This document shows, in pieces, positions 50,080 to 62,293 of a DNA stretch of 64,000 nt. Every line of letters starts with the position of its first letter. The stretch's first letter is position 1. Under the pieces are notes generated by a model, which worked only from the letters and a program-made list of their open reading frames with translations, did not search any database and was not told the DNA's origin. The position numbers were made by a program, and so were the translations under genes. The stretch is from assembly GCA_951213105.1 (NCBI GenBank), contig OX578145.1, forward strand, positions 13,885,923-13,949,922. The letters run 5' to 3'. This DNA is from Amaurobius ferox. Taxonomy: Eukaryota; Arthropoda; Arachnida; Araneae; Amaurobiidae.

Positions 50080-51370
50080 TACAGGGAAAGTATTAAGATG
50101 GGGTCGAAAATTGGAATTCAAGTTTTTTCAAGTTTAGGGTTATCTAGAACAACAATCTACAACTACTGTAGATCCATTGTAGCATGACATATGTGTGTTT
50201 GAATCTGTTTGTCTGTGCAATGAAGTTTACTTATGTCTTGTACATTGCTACCGCTAAGTTCGCCAAATTTGGCGCAAGTTCAAGCAACCTGAACCCTCCA
50301 ATAGCATTGTAATAGAAACTAGCAATTGTAAATGTCGCTTCCAACGAGGATACTTTATAGCTAGGGAAATATGTATCACATTTTGCACAAATTATTTCAC
50401 ACAAATATTTATTTGTAACATTACCTATTCTAGCTCGAGAATTATTCGACGAAATTCAGTTGTTAAGTAATTTAAGCTCAAACTCGGTGTTGATTAGATT
50501 ATGGTATGTTTTGTAAAAATAGAACTAATATAACATAAATAATAATAAAACTATAAAATTGAAATGATTATATATGTTTCATCATGTCTTGCAAAAATCT
50601 ACACATTTTAAAACAATAGACTGCACATGCTTATGCTTGTTTCTTATGTAATATTTTATGAGAAAACGATAAAAATCGGCCTTATTACTCATTTTTAAAC
50701 ACATCAAGATATATCAGTTTTGAGAAGTTTTGGCGGAGGCACCATTTTAAATCAAGTTGCTAAACGAATTGCAAATTTTACATAGTTTCAAATACATTCA
50801 TTTTATATCTTATAATTCAATAAAATCCAATAATTAGATTCAGTGAAGAAATACTGACTTTATGATTTTATTTTTGTGTTTTTATTTCGCTTCTACTGTG
50901 GAAAAGAAAAGTATAATTATCAAGTTTGTTACTTTTAAAATCATAAATCTTATTCTTTGGATTGACTTAATATGCCTAATTAAATTGCTCGTCGATCGTA
51001 TATTCGTACATTGCATTGTTGCCACATTATAACGCACCATTTATTCTTTGTGCGAGTTCCTAAAATATAATTATTAATTAACATACTACATGTACCTTAA
51101 AATTTATTTAGTTATTTATTTTCATTTCGTCTTCAATTTCAAAATTTTTTTTTATCTTCTGTTCCATAAATCCTTACATTTTATATCCTGTCCTCTCGAT
51201 AACTTTCTAATTAATCAATTAATACAGATTAGTAAGAAATAGCATGTATTTAAAAGTAATATCAATAACATGTCTGATACTAAATTGTTAAATAAAGCTA
51301 TTTTATCCGCATATTTATACATAACCTGTTTGCACAATGACTAAAGTTCATTCAGTATTATTTTTGCTAT
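50080..51370. other. AT-rich DNA, no gene seen
   Basis: 50090-50130 shows a short match to the hairpin end of family H (GGGAAAGTATTAAGATGGGG). Otherwise nothing recognised. Confidence 0.4.
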
Positions 51371-51372
51371 TA

Positions 51373-51619
<247 letters not shown>

Positions 51620-51689
51620 TTTCAAAAGATATTCAATATGAAAACTATTTTACTTACAATATAAAATCAAATTCAAATAAATTCATATT

Positions 51690-52080
51690 AAGACCATCAA
51701 ATTGGAAGTCCTAAACTTTCATTTAAAAATGCTTAAAATGAACTATAAATATCTAATATATCTTAACAGTCCTTTTTATGTAATACGTTTGGACTATAGC
51801 AAAATACAATTATAAGAAACGCAAATAAAATAATGTTAGGACCATCAAATAGGAAGTCCTAAATTTTCATTTAAAAATGCTTAAAAGGAACCATAAATAT
51901 ATAAGTCCCTACAGTCTTATACAGTTCTTTTAGAACTGTATAAGACTATACAGTATTTTTAATTAATTTATTATTATCTTTACAGTCCTTTTTAATTAAT
52001 GTATTATTAACTTTACAGTCCTTTTTAATTAATATGTTTGAACTATAACAAAATGCAATTATAATAAAAGCACTTAGAAT
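51690..52080. repeat. 147-bp tandem repeat, about 2.5 units
   Basis: GACCATCAAATTGGAAGTCC at 51691 recurs as GACCATCAAATAGGAAGTCC at 51839. CAGTCCTTTTT plus AACTATA(A/G)CAAAATGCAAT blocks recur at 51768 and 52014. Confidence 0.82.
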
Positions 52081-53650
52081 AGTAAATATACTTTATAACA
52101 GTACTTTTGATTTTATAAATAAAAATGATTATTTTTTTTTATACTGAACGGAAGGGCCATAAAATAAAATAATTATTTAATCTTCATGTTATCATCCTTA
52201 AAGGAATGCCACGTATAGACATTTTTTTAATTTTACATGTATCAATATAATATTTTCCAGTTTTACAATTAGTTTTTATATTTATGTATCTAAGGATAAG
52301 ATCTATAAATTAAATCTCTAGACTTCCAAGTTACGTAAGTCAAATTATTTGAAGTCAACATTTTTGTAAAACAATCAATCAGCAATCAATGGTACATTAA
52401 AAATACAAGGAGATAAAACAAAAAAACATCTTTAACAATATTATCTATTTTGAACTATAATAGTCATGTAAAAATAAATATGACAATCTATATTTAAGTG
52501 AATGGATCGTACACAAGTTTTAAGTAATATGATAATTGCGTTGAAAACTATTTTAAAATATTTTGTGCTTAATCTATCAAAATATTACAGTCATGCATAA
52601 TTTATATTCCGATTTTGTGATAATTATTATTCAGCTATCACATATTAACAGTATCGTGTTTTTGACTTATAGATAGATATTCATTGACTTAGAAAATATT
52701 ATATCACAATGTGGAGTTTTACACATTTTATATTTTTTTTTGTTACACTTTTTCTAGATTAAGGGACAAAAACATTTCACGCACTTGTTATTTGTTTTTT
52801 AATTTTTATTAAATAAGCGACTCTCATCCTCGTCATAAAATTTAACTCGAAAGCATCTTTGTCGAACATTACCGCTCTCATCTCGCCGCGCACTTGACAC
52901 CCAGATATCTAGGTATCGAGAAATGTTCCATTCACATCCCCACATGTTAGAAATGCCCATGAAACATACGAACCCTTACCTTTAAAGACAAAAATTTCAA
53001 AAATCCATTTCACAATATTCATCCAGCTTACAACGTATTTAGAGTAAATGTTGTCGGCTTATTTTCGAATATTTTTTCCATGTACAGACACACCATCAAA
53101 GTATGTTTCTTAAGAGCGACGCTCTATTGACTGTGAGGGACAGCCGATAAAAAGTTCCATTTCCAAGAGGGCACCGAGTCGCGTCTGAAGCTGGGGATGT
53201 CTGAGCACTCCGTGTGGAGCAGCAGGCGAATCCAATGGATGCGTAGGGAGAAGCAGAAGGATGAGGAAGATGGAAAAGGTTTGGATAGGGACATCTATGT
53301 TCGAACGCGTTCGGTTTTTGTTTTCGCATCACCGTGGGAATTCTGTGCCCTTAAGGCTGTTATTCGAAAGTTGTGCGCCGGGGAAAATAGGAGGTTCTTA
53401 TTTTCAACTAGTTGAAATCTCGTCAGATGTTTGAGATGTATGCATAATGATCAGATTGGAATGGGAAATAATCTACTCTATTAAAAGTCAAAAAATAAAA
53501 CATGCAGCGGATTTCCCGTAGTAGCGAAAAATGCATTGTTACACCTACAGAAATACCCACTTGATCTAGGATATCGCTTTCTTTCTGGTCTGTTTTTTTT
53601 TACAAATGTAGCTAGCTATGTGGTAGCATGCATAGCCGTTTAGAATTTTA
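52081..53650. other. AT-rich DNA with a mixed-composition island
   Basis: 53100-53420 is richer in G/C and carries overlapping frames of 72 codons (plus) and 78 codons (minus). Neither has a domain I recognise. It could be a host exon or a regulatory island, or chance. Confidence 0.35.
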
Positions 53651-53654
53651 AAAT

Positions 53655-54190
53655 ATGTAGAGTCCATTTCAAAGATGAAAACTTGCAATTTCGTCCCAGT
53701 AGCTCAACGGTAGAGAATTGACTGTCCAGTTCGGAGATCCAGGGTTCGATTCCAGGTGGGGGAAGCATGGCTCTTTACAATGGCGCTTGAACAAATCAAC
53801 CCTGCAGGTTAGTGCAAAGATGTCGGGGGTCTGAAAATGACCCTAGTACGACTAGTACGGATTCAGTGAACTCTGCAAGATGGAGCGGCGATTTCAAATT
53901 GAGAAGAAAATGATCACACAGGATACTAACCTGGGTAAAATTAATAATAACAGGAGACTAAACTGAGGTAAAAATAGCAGGAGGTGGTCAGTCAGATTGT
54001 CAGTTTCCCGCCAATCTGACATTTGACAATGGATGCCATTAGATGATGGAGAATGCAGCGTCCACTTCAACAATAAGAACTTACTTGCAATTTCGTCCCA
54101 GTAGTTCAAAGGTAGAGCATCGGTTGGACAGTTCGGAGATCCATGGTTCGATTCCCGGTTGGGGCAGATAGGATCTTTCCAAGTAGGTAT
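53655..54190 (+). mobile_element. tRNA-like repeat (family B), head-to-tail dimer
   Basis: Two tRNA-like heads begin ACTTGCAATTTCGTCCCAGT (53681 and 54083, period 402 bp). Each has the leader AGTCCA(T/C)TTC, a D-arm block, and box B GGTTCGATTCC (53743-53753, 54145-54155). The linking body carries CTAGTACGGATTCAGTGAAC, GGATACTAACC and GGTCAGTCAGATTGTCAG, matching the minus-strand dimer at 38.3-38.8 kb. The acceptor-like ends GTCCCA and TGGGGC can pair. The second unit is cut off about 40 bp after its box B. Confidence 0.85.
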
Positions 54191-54754
54191 TGCAATATTC
54201 TTAAATGTTCTAAATTAAATATAAAAAGAAGGGATATGAAGGAAACTATCTCCTCCTCCAAGAAAAAGAAACGTTGTGTTCTCCATTTTTTAATTTGAAA
54301 GGGAAACAAATAAATTTCTAAAAGACCGATTTTTCAAAAATAGTCGATAGTCATTTTTATATTACGTTTTAAAAGACGAGTAAAAACGCGTTTCTAAGAC
54401 ATTTTCGAGTATTCTCCGTATTGGTCATTTTGAAGCTATAGCCAAGAAAACATTTCTCGAAGTACGAAATTGAATATTTATGAATATATATTTATTTCAT
54501 CCTGTACAGTCATTCCTTTTGTTCTGCAGTTGTTTTCTTTGTCACCTTAATCGTTAATTTTTGCAATAACATTAATGATTAAGTTTTATTTTAAAAAATC
54601 TCAGTAGCGCGCTCCGTGTATCTTATCCAAGAAATAAGTGCTGAGCCTTTTATTCCCACCATGATTGCTTTGATTACTGAAAGGGGACGAACGTGTTTCA
54701 AAATAGAATCTTTCACGTGTAAAATTAATAACTATCGAGCAAAGGTTGGGTTTC

Positions 54755-55180
54755 AAAAGACGATATGCAAAGATTCTATTATTTATTCTAATTTCTACTT
54801 TTCTTGATTTTAATTTATGTCTTAAACTTCTCAACTTCCGAAGAATCGCATGATCATGATTTGCCAAATCTATATAAGAAGGGCAGACTCTAGAATTACG
54901 GATCTGCCATTCTTCCGAGTTCGCGCTCGTGTGTGTGTTCTGATCGTCCATGGAAGGTAGCAGCGAGAGTTGCAGCATGCAATCTTGTGAGTATATATAT
55001 ATATTGTTGAAAACCCAGACCGTCCGTCTCATCCGAAGGTCTTCATCCTATTGTGTCGTAGTTGATCATCATAGGTTCAGATGGAAAGTCAGTTTAGCGA
55101 TCAATTAGGTTTGAATTTCAATGTAGATTGGTGTGTCTCGGGTAGAATTTGTAATGCCAGCGTTGTAAATAATTTGTATA
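54755..55180 (+). mobile_element. LTR of family L1, 3' end cut by a MITE
   Basis: TATATAA at 54871-54877, CCGAGTTCGCGCTCG downstream, and TTGTAAATAATTTGTATA at the right edge align with the solo LTR at 40990-41440. The expected poly(A) part is missing because a MITE starts at 55181. A SINE A tail fragment (55010-55050) interrupts the middle. Confidence 0.6.
55010..55050 (-). mobile_element. SINE family A tail fragment
   Basis: CCCAGACCGTCCGTCTCATC is the reverse complement of the family's 3' end (GTCGGACGGTCTGGG). It lies inside the LTR relic. Confidence 0.7.
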
Positions 55181-55810
55181 CAGGGTGTCCCAAAAAGATT
55201 GAAACGCGCTTTAACTGTTTACCTGTTGGAGATAAGTGGGCAATGTAAATTTCAAAAATGTTGAAAGTAAAGTAGGAAATAACAAAGACTATGTTAACGA
55301 AATAGTCCTCCCATTAATTTTCAAAAAGTTATACTTTTTAAATTTTTATACAACCCCCTTAGACAAATTGGGTCAATCAGAAAATTTTTATTTTTAATGC
55401 AACAAGATCGTTAAAACAACCGCATATTTGTATCTTTAAAATTGAGCGAGTTATATTTAATTGAAAATCGAACATTTTGAATGGGACCCTATATCAAATT
55501 AGAAATGTAAATTTGTGACATATTACAAAAAATATAAAACTGTGTGATAATTCATAGGATACCCAACCGCTTACTGAGTACCACTGCTTTATTCATGCAT
55601 GATCTTTGTGTAATGCTTTATTTAGATGCATTTGCTATAGAAAATTTTGACACATATTAACGTATGTTTGATCTAAACAATTTCCATCGCCAATTTATTT
55701 ATGATCCCTATTTTCACTGATGAAACAGCCTTTCATATGGTACGGAAAAGTGGCATAAGTCAGATTTTTTCCTTATCATAATTCAGTTGATTTTAAAAAT
55801 ACAGATGCGC
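55181..55810 (+). mobile_element. Foldback MITE family M1, 3'-truncated copy
   Basis: It starts CAGGGTGTCCCAAAAAG after TA (55179-55180) and follows the copy at 13966-14575 through its left arm and centre (GAGATAAGTGGGCAATGTAA, CATAGGATACCCAACC). It stops where the right arm should begin, running into CA-rich repeats (55815-55880). Confidence 0.85.
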
Positions 55811-56370
55811 AGTTTTGATCACTCAAACACAAACAAGCGCGCACAGACACACATACACATATATGCACATACACACCTATAAAGAAAAATAGATAAAGAG
55901 ATAGAGAGTGATCTTACCGGAAGGTTTCAAAATGGGTTCCTGAAGTTTAAATTTTGAGTTTCTAATTTTATGAGCTTCAATTTGAAATTATTATTATTTT
56001 TTTTTCTTCATATTTACTAATTTCTTTTTTAAGGTTGGCAACAGGTCCTTCAGGTCAATACATTAGATGCATTCGACTGATTTGTGTGAATATATAATAT
56101 TTTAAAACTTTTCACATGCAAACCAGAATTTCACTCTATCAGTTTTCCTTACTGACTATACCTCCTACTATTGTTTCTGAATGTATCGGTGTTCACCGTA
56201 AGAATTAATGCTGTAGTATTATTTCTCTAAATAATTTGTGTTTGTATCATCAAATTCCGAAATAGTCTATCTTATTCTAGTTGTTTAAGAAACAAATACG
56301 TAAATTTGATAGTGGTACTTATATTCATTCTACAGTTGCTGTTTCAACTCATCACAGATACACACATATG

Positions 56371-56945
56371 CAAGGTTGGTTCAAAAAGTTCGGATACTGT
56401 GCTGATATCTCCAACCCTGATTGGATAAGAGGGGAACTATTTTACCGTGGCGTAGAGGCACATGTGACGTGAGATGTGAAAAGGAAGAAGCATGTCCGCA
56501 GTGCAGGGTTTTTCCTGACAATGCATGTCAGTGAACTGTACCCGTTCGCGTTTGTCGAAAATGGAAATGGCATTTGAAGAACAACGTGCGAATATCAAAT
56601 TCTTCCAGCGTTTGGGGAAATCGCTGACAGAAACATTGCACCTGCTGGTACACCTGCAGGCCTGTGACTGAATATTGCACCTGCAAGTGCAATGTTTCTA
56701 CCGGCGATATCCCTAGACGCTGGAAGAATTTGATATTCGTACGTTGTTCTTCAAACGCCATTTCTATTTTCGACAAACGCGAACGACTACAGTTCACTGA
56801 CACGCATTGTCTGGAAAAACATCTGCTTCTTACGTTTCACATCCCGCGTCATATGTGTCTCTACGCCACGGTAAAATAGTTCCCCTCTTCTCCAATCAGG
56901 GTTGGAGAAACCAGCACAGTCTTTGAACTTTTTGATCTAAACTTG
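56371..56945. mobile_element. Foldback element built from a mariner-like 5' end
   Basis: Two arms of ~270 bp are inverted copies (56371-56650 and 56680-56945). Shared outer blocks include CTCCAACCCTGATTGGA, GAGGGGAACTATTTTACCGT and GGCGTAGAG. Each arm, read inward, contains the start of a transposase-like frame: plus arm from 56570, MAFEEQRANIKFFQRLGKS; minus arm from about 56758, with a few substitutions. EQRANIKF..(K/R)LGKS..ET is the N-terminal helix-turn-helix start of mariner/SETMAR-type transposases. No catalytic part is present, so this is a non-autonomous foldback derived from one end of an autonomous element. Confidence 0.85.
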
Positions 56946-58287
56946 TATATCGAAAACCTGCAAAACATAAAAAAAAATCTTTAGTAGTATTACAAAATAA
57001 AACTACTACATGTTGGGAGAGTATTTTCACAATCACCTGTTTGGCAATTAACAAAGATTCCAAAAATATTTACAGCTGTTACGCCTCGATTTCTATGCCC
57101 AATATGTCTCTTTGGGTGATTCTGATTATTTGTTTCCTTGCCTGTGTAAACTCATTTACATTTTTTTCCACGAATAAAATACACTATTTGAATTTGTTAA
57201 GGAGGATTCCTAACGTCCTTGAAGTAATTGTAGTCATCTAATTCCCTGCTTCTTTCAGAAAAGTAATAAGAATTTTCGTGCTTGAATTCTAACACCCAAA
57301 TTTAACAGCAATTAAGTTCTAACACTTCAAATATGTTAAATAGCAACCACTAAGAAATAGCTAGAAGTTGTTTCGTAGCGGTTGTTAAGAGAACACATTA
57401 TTTTTGACCTGAAGAGCAAAGCTGATAACGCCCTGGAAACAACTGTAGTGAACTCATTGTAGTATGCCTGCTTTATTCAGGGAAGTACTAGAAAGTTATA
57501 TTCTAATAATTAGAAGTAGCAGTTTTATTTATTTAAATTATATGTTTTATGTGAACATTCAGGTAATGGAAATCCTTATATTATTGAAAGTACCAAGATT
57601 TTTGCCATAGTTTTAAATTCTAAAACTCCAAGTCACCTTTTACCATTAAAAATGTAAATTCTCAGCTTTAATTATAACTCACATTTAATATTTATTGAGG
57701 GAATGTAAGTTATTGATTCTTTCTAAAAGTGCATTTCGATTGGCTCTCATGCGATAAGAAGATAAGAGTATACGATTTATTTTTCGAAAAATATTTGAAT
57801 CAATCAATATTCTCTCCCAGCCCAGTTTAGATTTTTGCCAAAAGGAAAAAGTTGGCAGTCTCCCATTTGGAATCACGCCTGGTTTTGACAAAAACTAGTG
57901 CTGCCAATAATTGTGATCATTATTATTAACATTACCAATTAATTTCCCTTCTGAATTATCATTGCCAAACTTTTTATTGCATTAGTCATTCTAAGTGCAA
58001 ATTAAACCAGACACATACAAATTGTTTGTTCTAAGTTCTGATTTTCTATATATACTAATTATTAAATAATTGAAAATAAAACGAGACGTACTTATTGGTC
58101 TAGTCTTAAAAAATCAACCGTAAATAGGATATATGTATATATATATATATCCTATGAAAATGAGTCTAGTCTAATTAATCTTCAAAATTAAGTCAGTGCT
58201 GTATATTCCTTTTTTCGGCATTTTGGCCGTGATTTAACTGCTTTGCTGATTTTAATATTTCGTTATTACTTGATTTGGTTATTATAT
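56946..58287. other. AT-rich DNA, no gene seen
   Basis: No element recognised. A short palindromic AGGATATATG...CATATCCT-like stretch with (TA)n is at about 58125-58152. Confidence 0.45.
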
Positions 58288-58288
58288 A

Positions 58289-58327
<39 letters not shown>

Positions 58328-58343
58328 TATATATATATATATA

Positions 58344-58381
<38 letters not shown>

Positions 58382-58529
58382 TATATATATATATATATAT
58401 ATATGCATATATATATATATATATATATATGCATATATATATATATACATATATGCATATATATATATACATATATGCATATATATATATATACATATAT
58501 GCATATATATATATATATATATACATGTA

Positions 58530-58619
<90 letters not shown>
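58288..58619. repeat. (TA)n / ATGCATAT compound microsatellite
   Basis: TA repeats with periodic GC interruptions on the left and pure TA on the right. It ends exactly where the retroelement at 58620 begins. Overlapping Tyr/Ile/His frames are artefacts. Confidence 0.97.
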
Positions 58620-58622
<3 letters not shown>

Positions 58623-58905
58623 TGAAGATCTAATAATAGAATAGAGAAGTTGCAACTGAAAAAACCCTTACTTTAAAATATGCCTACATAATGAAAAGAA
58701 GTATTAAATAGAGAATCCTCAATCAAATGGAAAATAAAATGCATATTTCTAGTCATCAAGCTGAAGATATTCAGAAAATATCAATGGATTAGAACCGATA
58801 ATTGAAAATCAAATAAAATCTTAGCATTAAAGCTATACACGTGGATAAGCACTAGGCCTAAATATATGAATCGCTCATTTTAAAAAAAACACTTCTTCAG
58901 ATGAA
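58620..58905 (-). repeat. Inverted partial terminal repeat
   Basis: Reverse complement of 59365-59645 with frequent but scattered mismatches. Shared blocks include TTTAAAATATGC, AGTATTAAATAGAGAATC and AATTGAAAATCAAATAAAAT. It is much closer to the first direct repeat than the second direct repeat is. Confidence 0.9.
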
Positions 58906-59039
58906 TTTTCACGAATTCTCTTCTTAGTATATTATATTAGCCAGACATCAACATTCTCTTCAATAAACATTACATTGCATTTACATCCCCTTATACATTA
59001 TCCTCGATTATATTATACGCCCCATTATTTTGTAGCTCT

Positions 59040-59645
59040 TACTGTAGAATATCACCTTTTATTGCCTTTTCGCAATACTACTATTTATTTCTCACGATTG
59101 GCAACAGTAGCTCTCTACTTTGATCCTTTGCGATTGGCAACAGTAGCTCTCTACTTTTATCCTTTGCGATTGGCAACACTGGACACTTCATTCTGGGCTC
59201 CAATGGTTAGGATATTTGCAGAGCTTTTATTTCAGTATTCTTCTTTCTTTTATAATTTTTCCATCTTAACGTATGTAGTCCAAGTTGTTAGAGGTTATAG
59301 ATATAATCCATCGCTAATATTAGAAACATACATTATATGTTTATTTTAATTAAATACTTGGACTTGAAGAAGAGTTTTGGTTCAAAATGAACAATTCATA
59401 TATTTAGACTTAGTGTTTATCCACGTATATAGCTTTAACGCTTGGATTTTATTTGATTTTCAATTATCGATTCCATTCCATTGATATTTGCTAATTATCT
59501 TCAGCTTAATGACTAGAAATTTGTATTTTATTTTCCATTTGAATCATGATTCTCTATTTAATACTTCTTTTATTATGTAAGCATATTTTAAAGTTAGGGT
59601 GTTTTGAATTGCAACTTCTCTCTATTCTACCATTGGATATTCAAG
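59040..59645 (+). repeat. First direct LTR-like repeat
   Basis: It aligns with 61735-62293 through TTTTCGCAAT, TTGGCAACAGTA, CACTTC, GTATGT(A/C)GTCCAAGT, GAAACATACAT and the ATTGGAT..TCAA end. It carries a local 29-bp duplication of the CGATTGGCAACAGTAGCTCT unit (about 59096-59150). A 124-codon open frame (58975-59349) spans it but does not look like a conserved protein. Confidence 0.82.
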
Positions 59646-59812
59646 CTATTATTATTATTGAAATCATTGTATTTATAAGCGGCATTTGCGCAATAAATTA
59701 AATGTATTTTGCATCGTTATTCTTGATTACTTTAAACTTTGTATTTTTAACTATTCATATTGGCAAAGTATCCATAATTCTTTTAGCATGCTTCGGTATT
59801 TATAAAACTTTT

Positions 59813-59834
59813 ATTATATATATATATATATAAA
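59813..59834. repeat. (TA)n within a hairpin upstream of the RT gene
   Basis: The TA run is the loop of a palindrome: GCTTCGGTATTTATAAAA on the left and TAAAATACCGTAGC on the right. It lies 150 bp before the reverse transcriptase start, in the element's leader. Confidence 0.75.
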
Positions 59835-59990
59835 ATACCGTAGCAAACTTTAAAAATTATGAAAACTTTGCAATTATGCAAATGTAAAAATTGCGTAAAT
59901 AGGAATGACGAAGCAAAATTCATTTAATTCTATAATTCTATAAATTTATATATAAATTTTGGTCATCTTTTCAACAAGTTCAAGCATTTA

Positions 59991-61616
59991 ATGTCTGTTG
60001 TAGGTTTGAGTGTATCAAAGACTTTTAAATACAACCGGCCTTTTGGTAGATCAATATTTAATTATAATGAAATTTCACAATCTCCCTGTTTAGATCAGTA
60101 TTCTAAGTCAATTTTAGAAAATAAATGTAATTGTACAGTAAAAAATTATGTTAAATTTCTCAATCCGGACCTGGGGCATATAGTTACAGGAGACTTAGAT
60201 ATTGTTAAAGACATTTCGTTAAGAACCATTGTGTCTTTTGGCACTAAATTCAGGTTACCCTCTTGTCATAATTCTATTAAAGTTTTAAAATCCGTTAATC
60301 TTGATCTTGATAAATATATATATAAATTAGCTTCTAAATTTGCTATGCCTTTAGAGGCATTTAATATGTGGAAATTTACTTTATTAGAATTTATTAAAAA
60401 TGATATTAGTAGTATTAAATTGTCTAGATCCTTATATAATTTTGATAATATTAAACCCTCCATTATTGATTTACAAAAATCTTTTGTTATCACCTATGTT
60501 GATAAAGCCTCTAATAATTATGCTATTATCTGTAAAAAATTTTATATACAATTTCTGTTAGATTATTTAAAAAATAATAGTATTTTTAAACTTGATTTAC
60601 ATTCCATTAATAGTATTAAACTGAAAATTATCAATATGTATAGTGATTTAAATATTAAATATAAATTTCTTAAATTTCCATATATTGTGCTTACTCCAAA
60701 ATTTCATAAAAATCCCATTAAATTTCGAACAGTAACTAGTGGACATAATACTTACTCTACCACTGCGAGTAAATTACTTCTAAATTCTTTAAATCAAATA
60801 AGTGATAATTTACGTCAGTCTAGCAATAATTACCTTATTCTTAATAATAGTAAAGAATTAAAGAATAAATTAACATCCCTTAAAATTCTAATAGGATTTC
60901 AAACTTTTGATTTTAAAGATCTTTTCAATAATATCAAGATCTCTAACCTGTATGATGTAATTTTGGCTCTATACAATGATTATATTATTAATCTTACAAC
61001 TCATGCTAGTTTTGTTAATTTTCCTAAACTTCTTCACTTTGTTATTTTCAATAATTATATTTTTCAAGGAAATAAATTATACCTACAAGTCTCAGGAGTA
61101 CCACAGGGTGGCTGCAGTAGCAGTATGTTAGCTAATTTATATCTTTATCATTTTGAACAGTCCTTTACTTCAATAGAATATACAATACACAGATATGTTG
61201 ATGATCTAATTTGCTTAGTACATACTGAAAATTGTGTCATTAATATAGATTTCTACCCTAATAATTTGGAATTAATTCTTAATGAAGCTACTATTAGTAA
61301 AAATATTAATTTTTTGGATTTAAATCTTTTTGTTGAACCTCCAAATAGAATTGTCACTAATTTATATGATAAAAAAGACTCTTTTAATTTTAAAATTAAT
61401 AAAATCTTACCATTTAATTCCTGCCACTCGTTTCTATTGTTTAGAAATATTATTCTTAATCAGCTTTTTAGAATATATAGATTATCTGATTCCTTATCTG
61501 AAAAATTCCTTGCTTTACATATTGATAATCTAAAAATTACCAGCAATTTATATAAATATCCCTCTTATTTTGTAAATGGTATAGTTAAAAAACTTAGAAT
61601 AGCTGGATATTCTTGA
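59991..61616 (+). CDS. Reverse transcriptase, Penelope-like / YDKRDDFNF type
   Basis: 541 codons without interruption. Features in order: a Cys pair KCNC (45-48) before LGHIVTGDLDIVKD (61-74); YVDKASNNYAII (169-180); LTPKFHKNPIKFRTVTSG (234-251), the (P/L)K.HK block; FDFKDLF with the catalytic Asp at 307; SGVPQGGCSSSMLANLYL (368-385), motif B; RYVDD (401-405), motif C with both catalytic Asp; NFLDLNLF (440-447); NLYDKKDSFNFKI (457-469). This block set matches a family of animal reverse transcriptases related to Penelope-like elements. There is no GIY-YIG endonuclease after the thumb (stop at 61614-61616) and none visible upstream. The frame is open for 21 codons before the chosen ATG, so an earlier start is possible. 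Conserved catalytic residues in an unbroken frame suggest recent activity. Codon use is extremely A/T-biased. It would copy its own RNA into DNA at a genomic target. Confidence 0.88.
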   Translation: MSVVGLSVSKTFKYNRPFGRSIFNYNEISQSPCLDQYSKSILENKCNCTVKNYVKFLNPDLGHIVTGDLDIVKDISLRTIVSFGTKFRLPSCHNSIKVLKSVNLDLDKYIYKLASKFAMPLEAFNMWKFTLLEFIKNDISSIKLSRSLYNFDNIKPSIIDLQKSFVITYVDKASNNYAIICKKFYIQFLLDYLKNNSIFKLDLHSINSIKLKIINMYSDLNIKYKFLKFPYIVLTPKFHKNPIKFRTVTSGHNTYSTTASKLLLNSLNQISDNLRQSSNNYLILNNSKELKNKLTSLKILIGFQTFDFKDLFNNIKISNLYDVILALYNDYIINLTTHASFVNFPKLLHFVIFNNYIFQGNKLYLQVSGVPQGGCSSSMLANLYLYHFEQSFTSIEYTIHRYVDDLICLVHTENCVINIDFYPNNLELILNEATISKNINFLDLNLFVEPPNRIVTNLYDKKDSFNFKINKILPFNSCHSFLLFRNIILNQLFRIYRLSDSLSEKFLALHIDNLKITSNLYKYPSYFVNGIVKKLRIAGYS

Positions 61617-61734
61617 TTTTTTAACTAATTTCAATTTTAGCCTGACTTCTCCCTTCTCTTGTTTTAATATTTTTTTATATGTCCACTTTGACATTAGCCT
61701 TTCTTTTATTGCACCTCTTGATGGTATATTATCT

Positions 61735-62293
61735 CTTGTACAAGTCTTTTCGCATTACTGTTATTCATTTCTTACGAATGGCAACAGTATACCTTATTCC
61801 TTTGTGAATGGTAACACTTGTCACTTCTTTCTGTGTTCCCATGCTTACTAGGTTAGTGTGTTTTTTCAGTTCGTTTTTTGGTATCCATTTTTCCTTCTAT
61901 TTTTATTTTTTATGTATGTCGTCCAAGTAGAAATAGTTTATAGATTTAATCTGTCTATTTCTTCAGAAACATACATTTTTGTGTTTGCTTCTACGAAAAA
62001 CTTGGGCATGAGTACGATTTTTGTGGAAGTGAACAATTCATGATTTAGGCTTAGAGCCTTGTCCTCGTGTATAGCGTGCTTGATTTCGTTTGTTATTCTT
62101 TTTTCGATTCCTTACCTTTGTATTTCGATACATTTCATTGACTTGTTGATTCGATATTTATTTTATTTATTTGTTTTTCATTTTCTTCCATTTGCTTGAG
62201 AATTTGTTGATTTATACTTTTATTTTGTAAGCCTGTTAGATTTGAATTTTCGTGTTACAGATTCTCACTTTTTTTCATTGGATCTTCAAAACT
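61735..62293 (+). repeat. Second direct LTR-like repeat
   Basis: 3' counterpart of 59040-59645, clearly diverged. It lacks the internal 29-bp duplication. It ends TTGGATCTTCAAAACT, followed by a T-run and (TA)n. Confidence 0.82.

Noticed and set aside
53681..54190. Functional tRNA genes
   Set aside because: Box A, box B and acceptor pairing are present, but the anticodon arm is not canonical and the heads are embedded in repeated family B bodies. They are tRNA-derived repeats.
54601..55032. 143-codon minus-strand frame
   Set aside because: It runs antisense through an LTR relic and a SINE tail, so it is composite and unlikely to be real.
58740..58790. Possible hammerhead ribozyme core (CTGAAGA ... 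GAAA) in the inverted terminal repeat
   Set aside because: Hammerheads are known in Penelope-like terminal repeats, but only 6 nt lie between the two motifs, no stem II can form, and the motif is not conserved in the 3' repeat.
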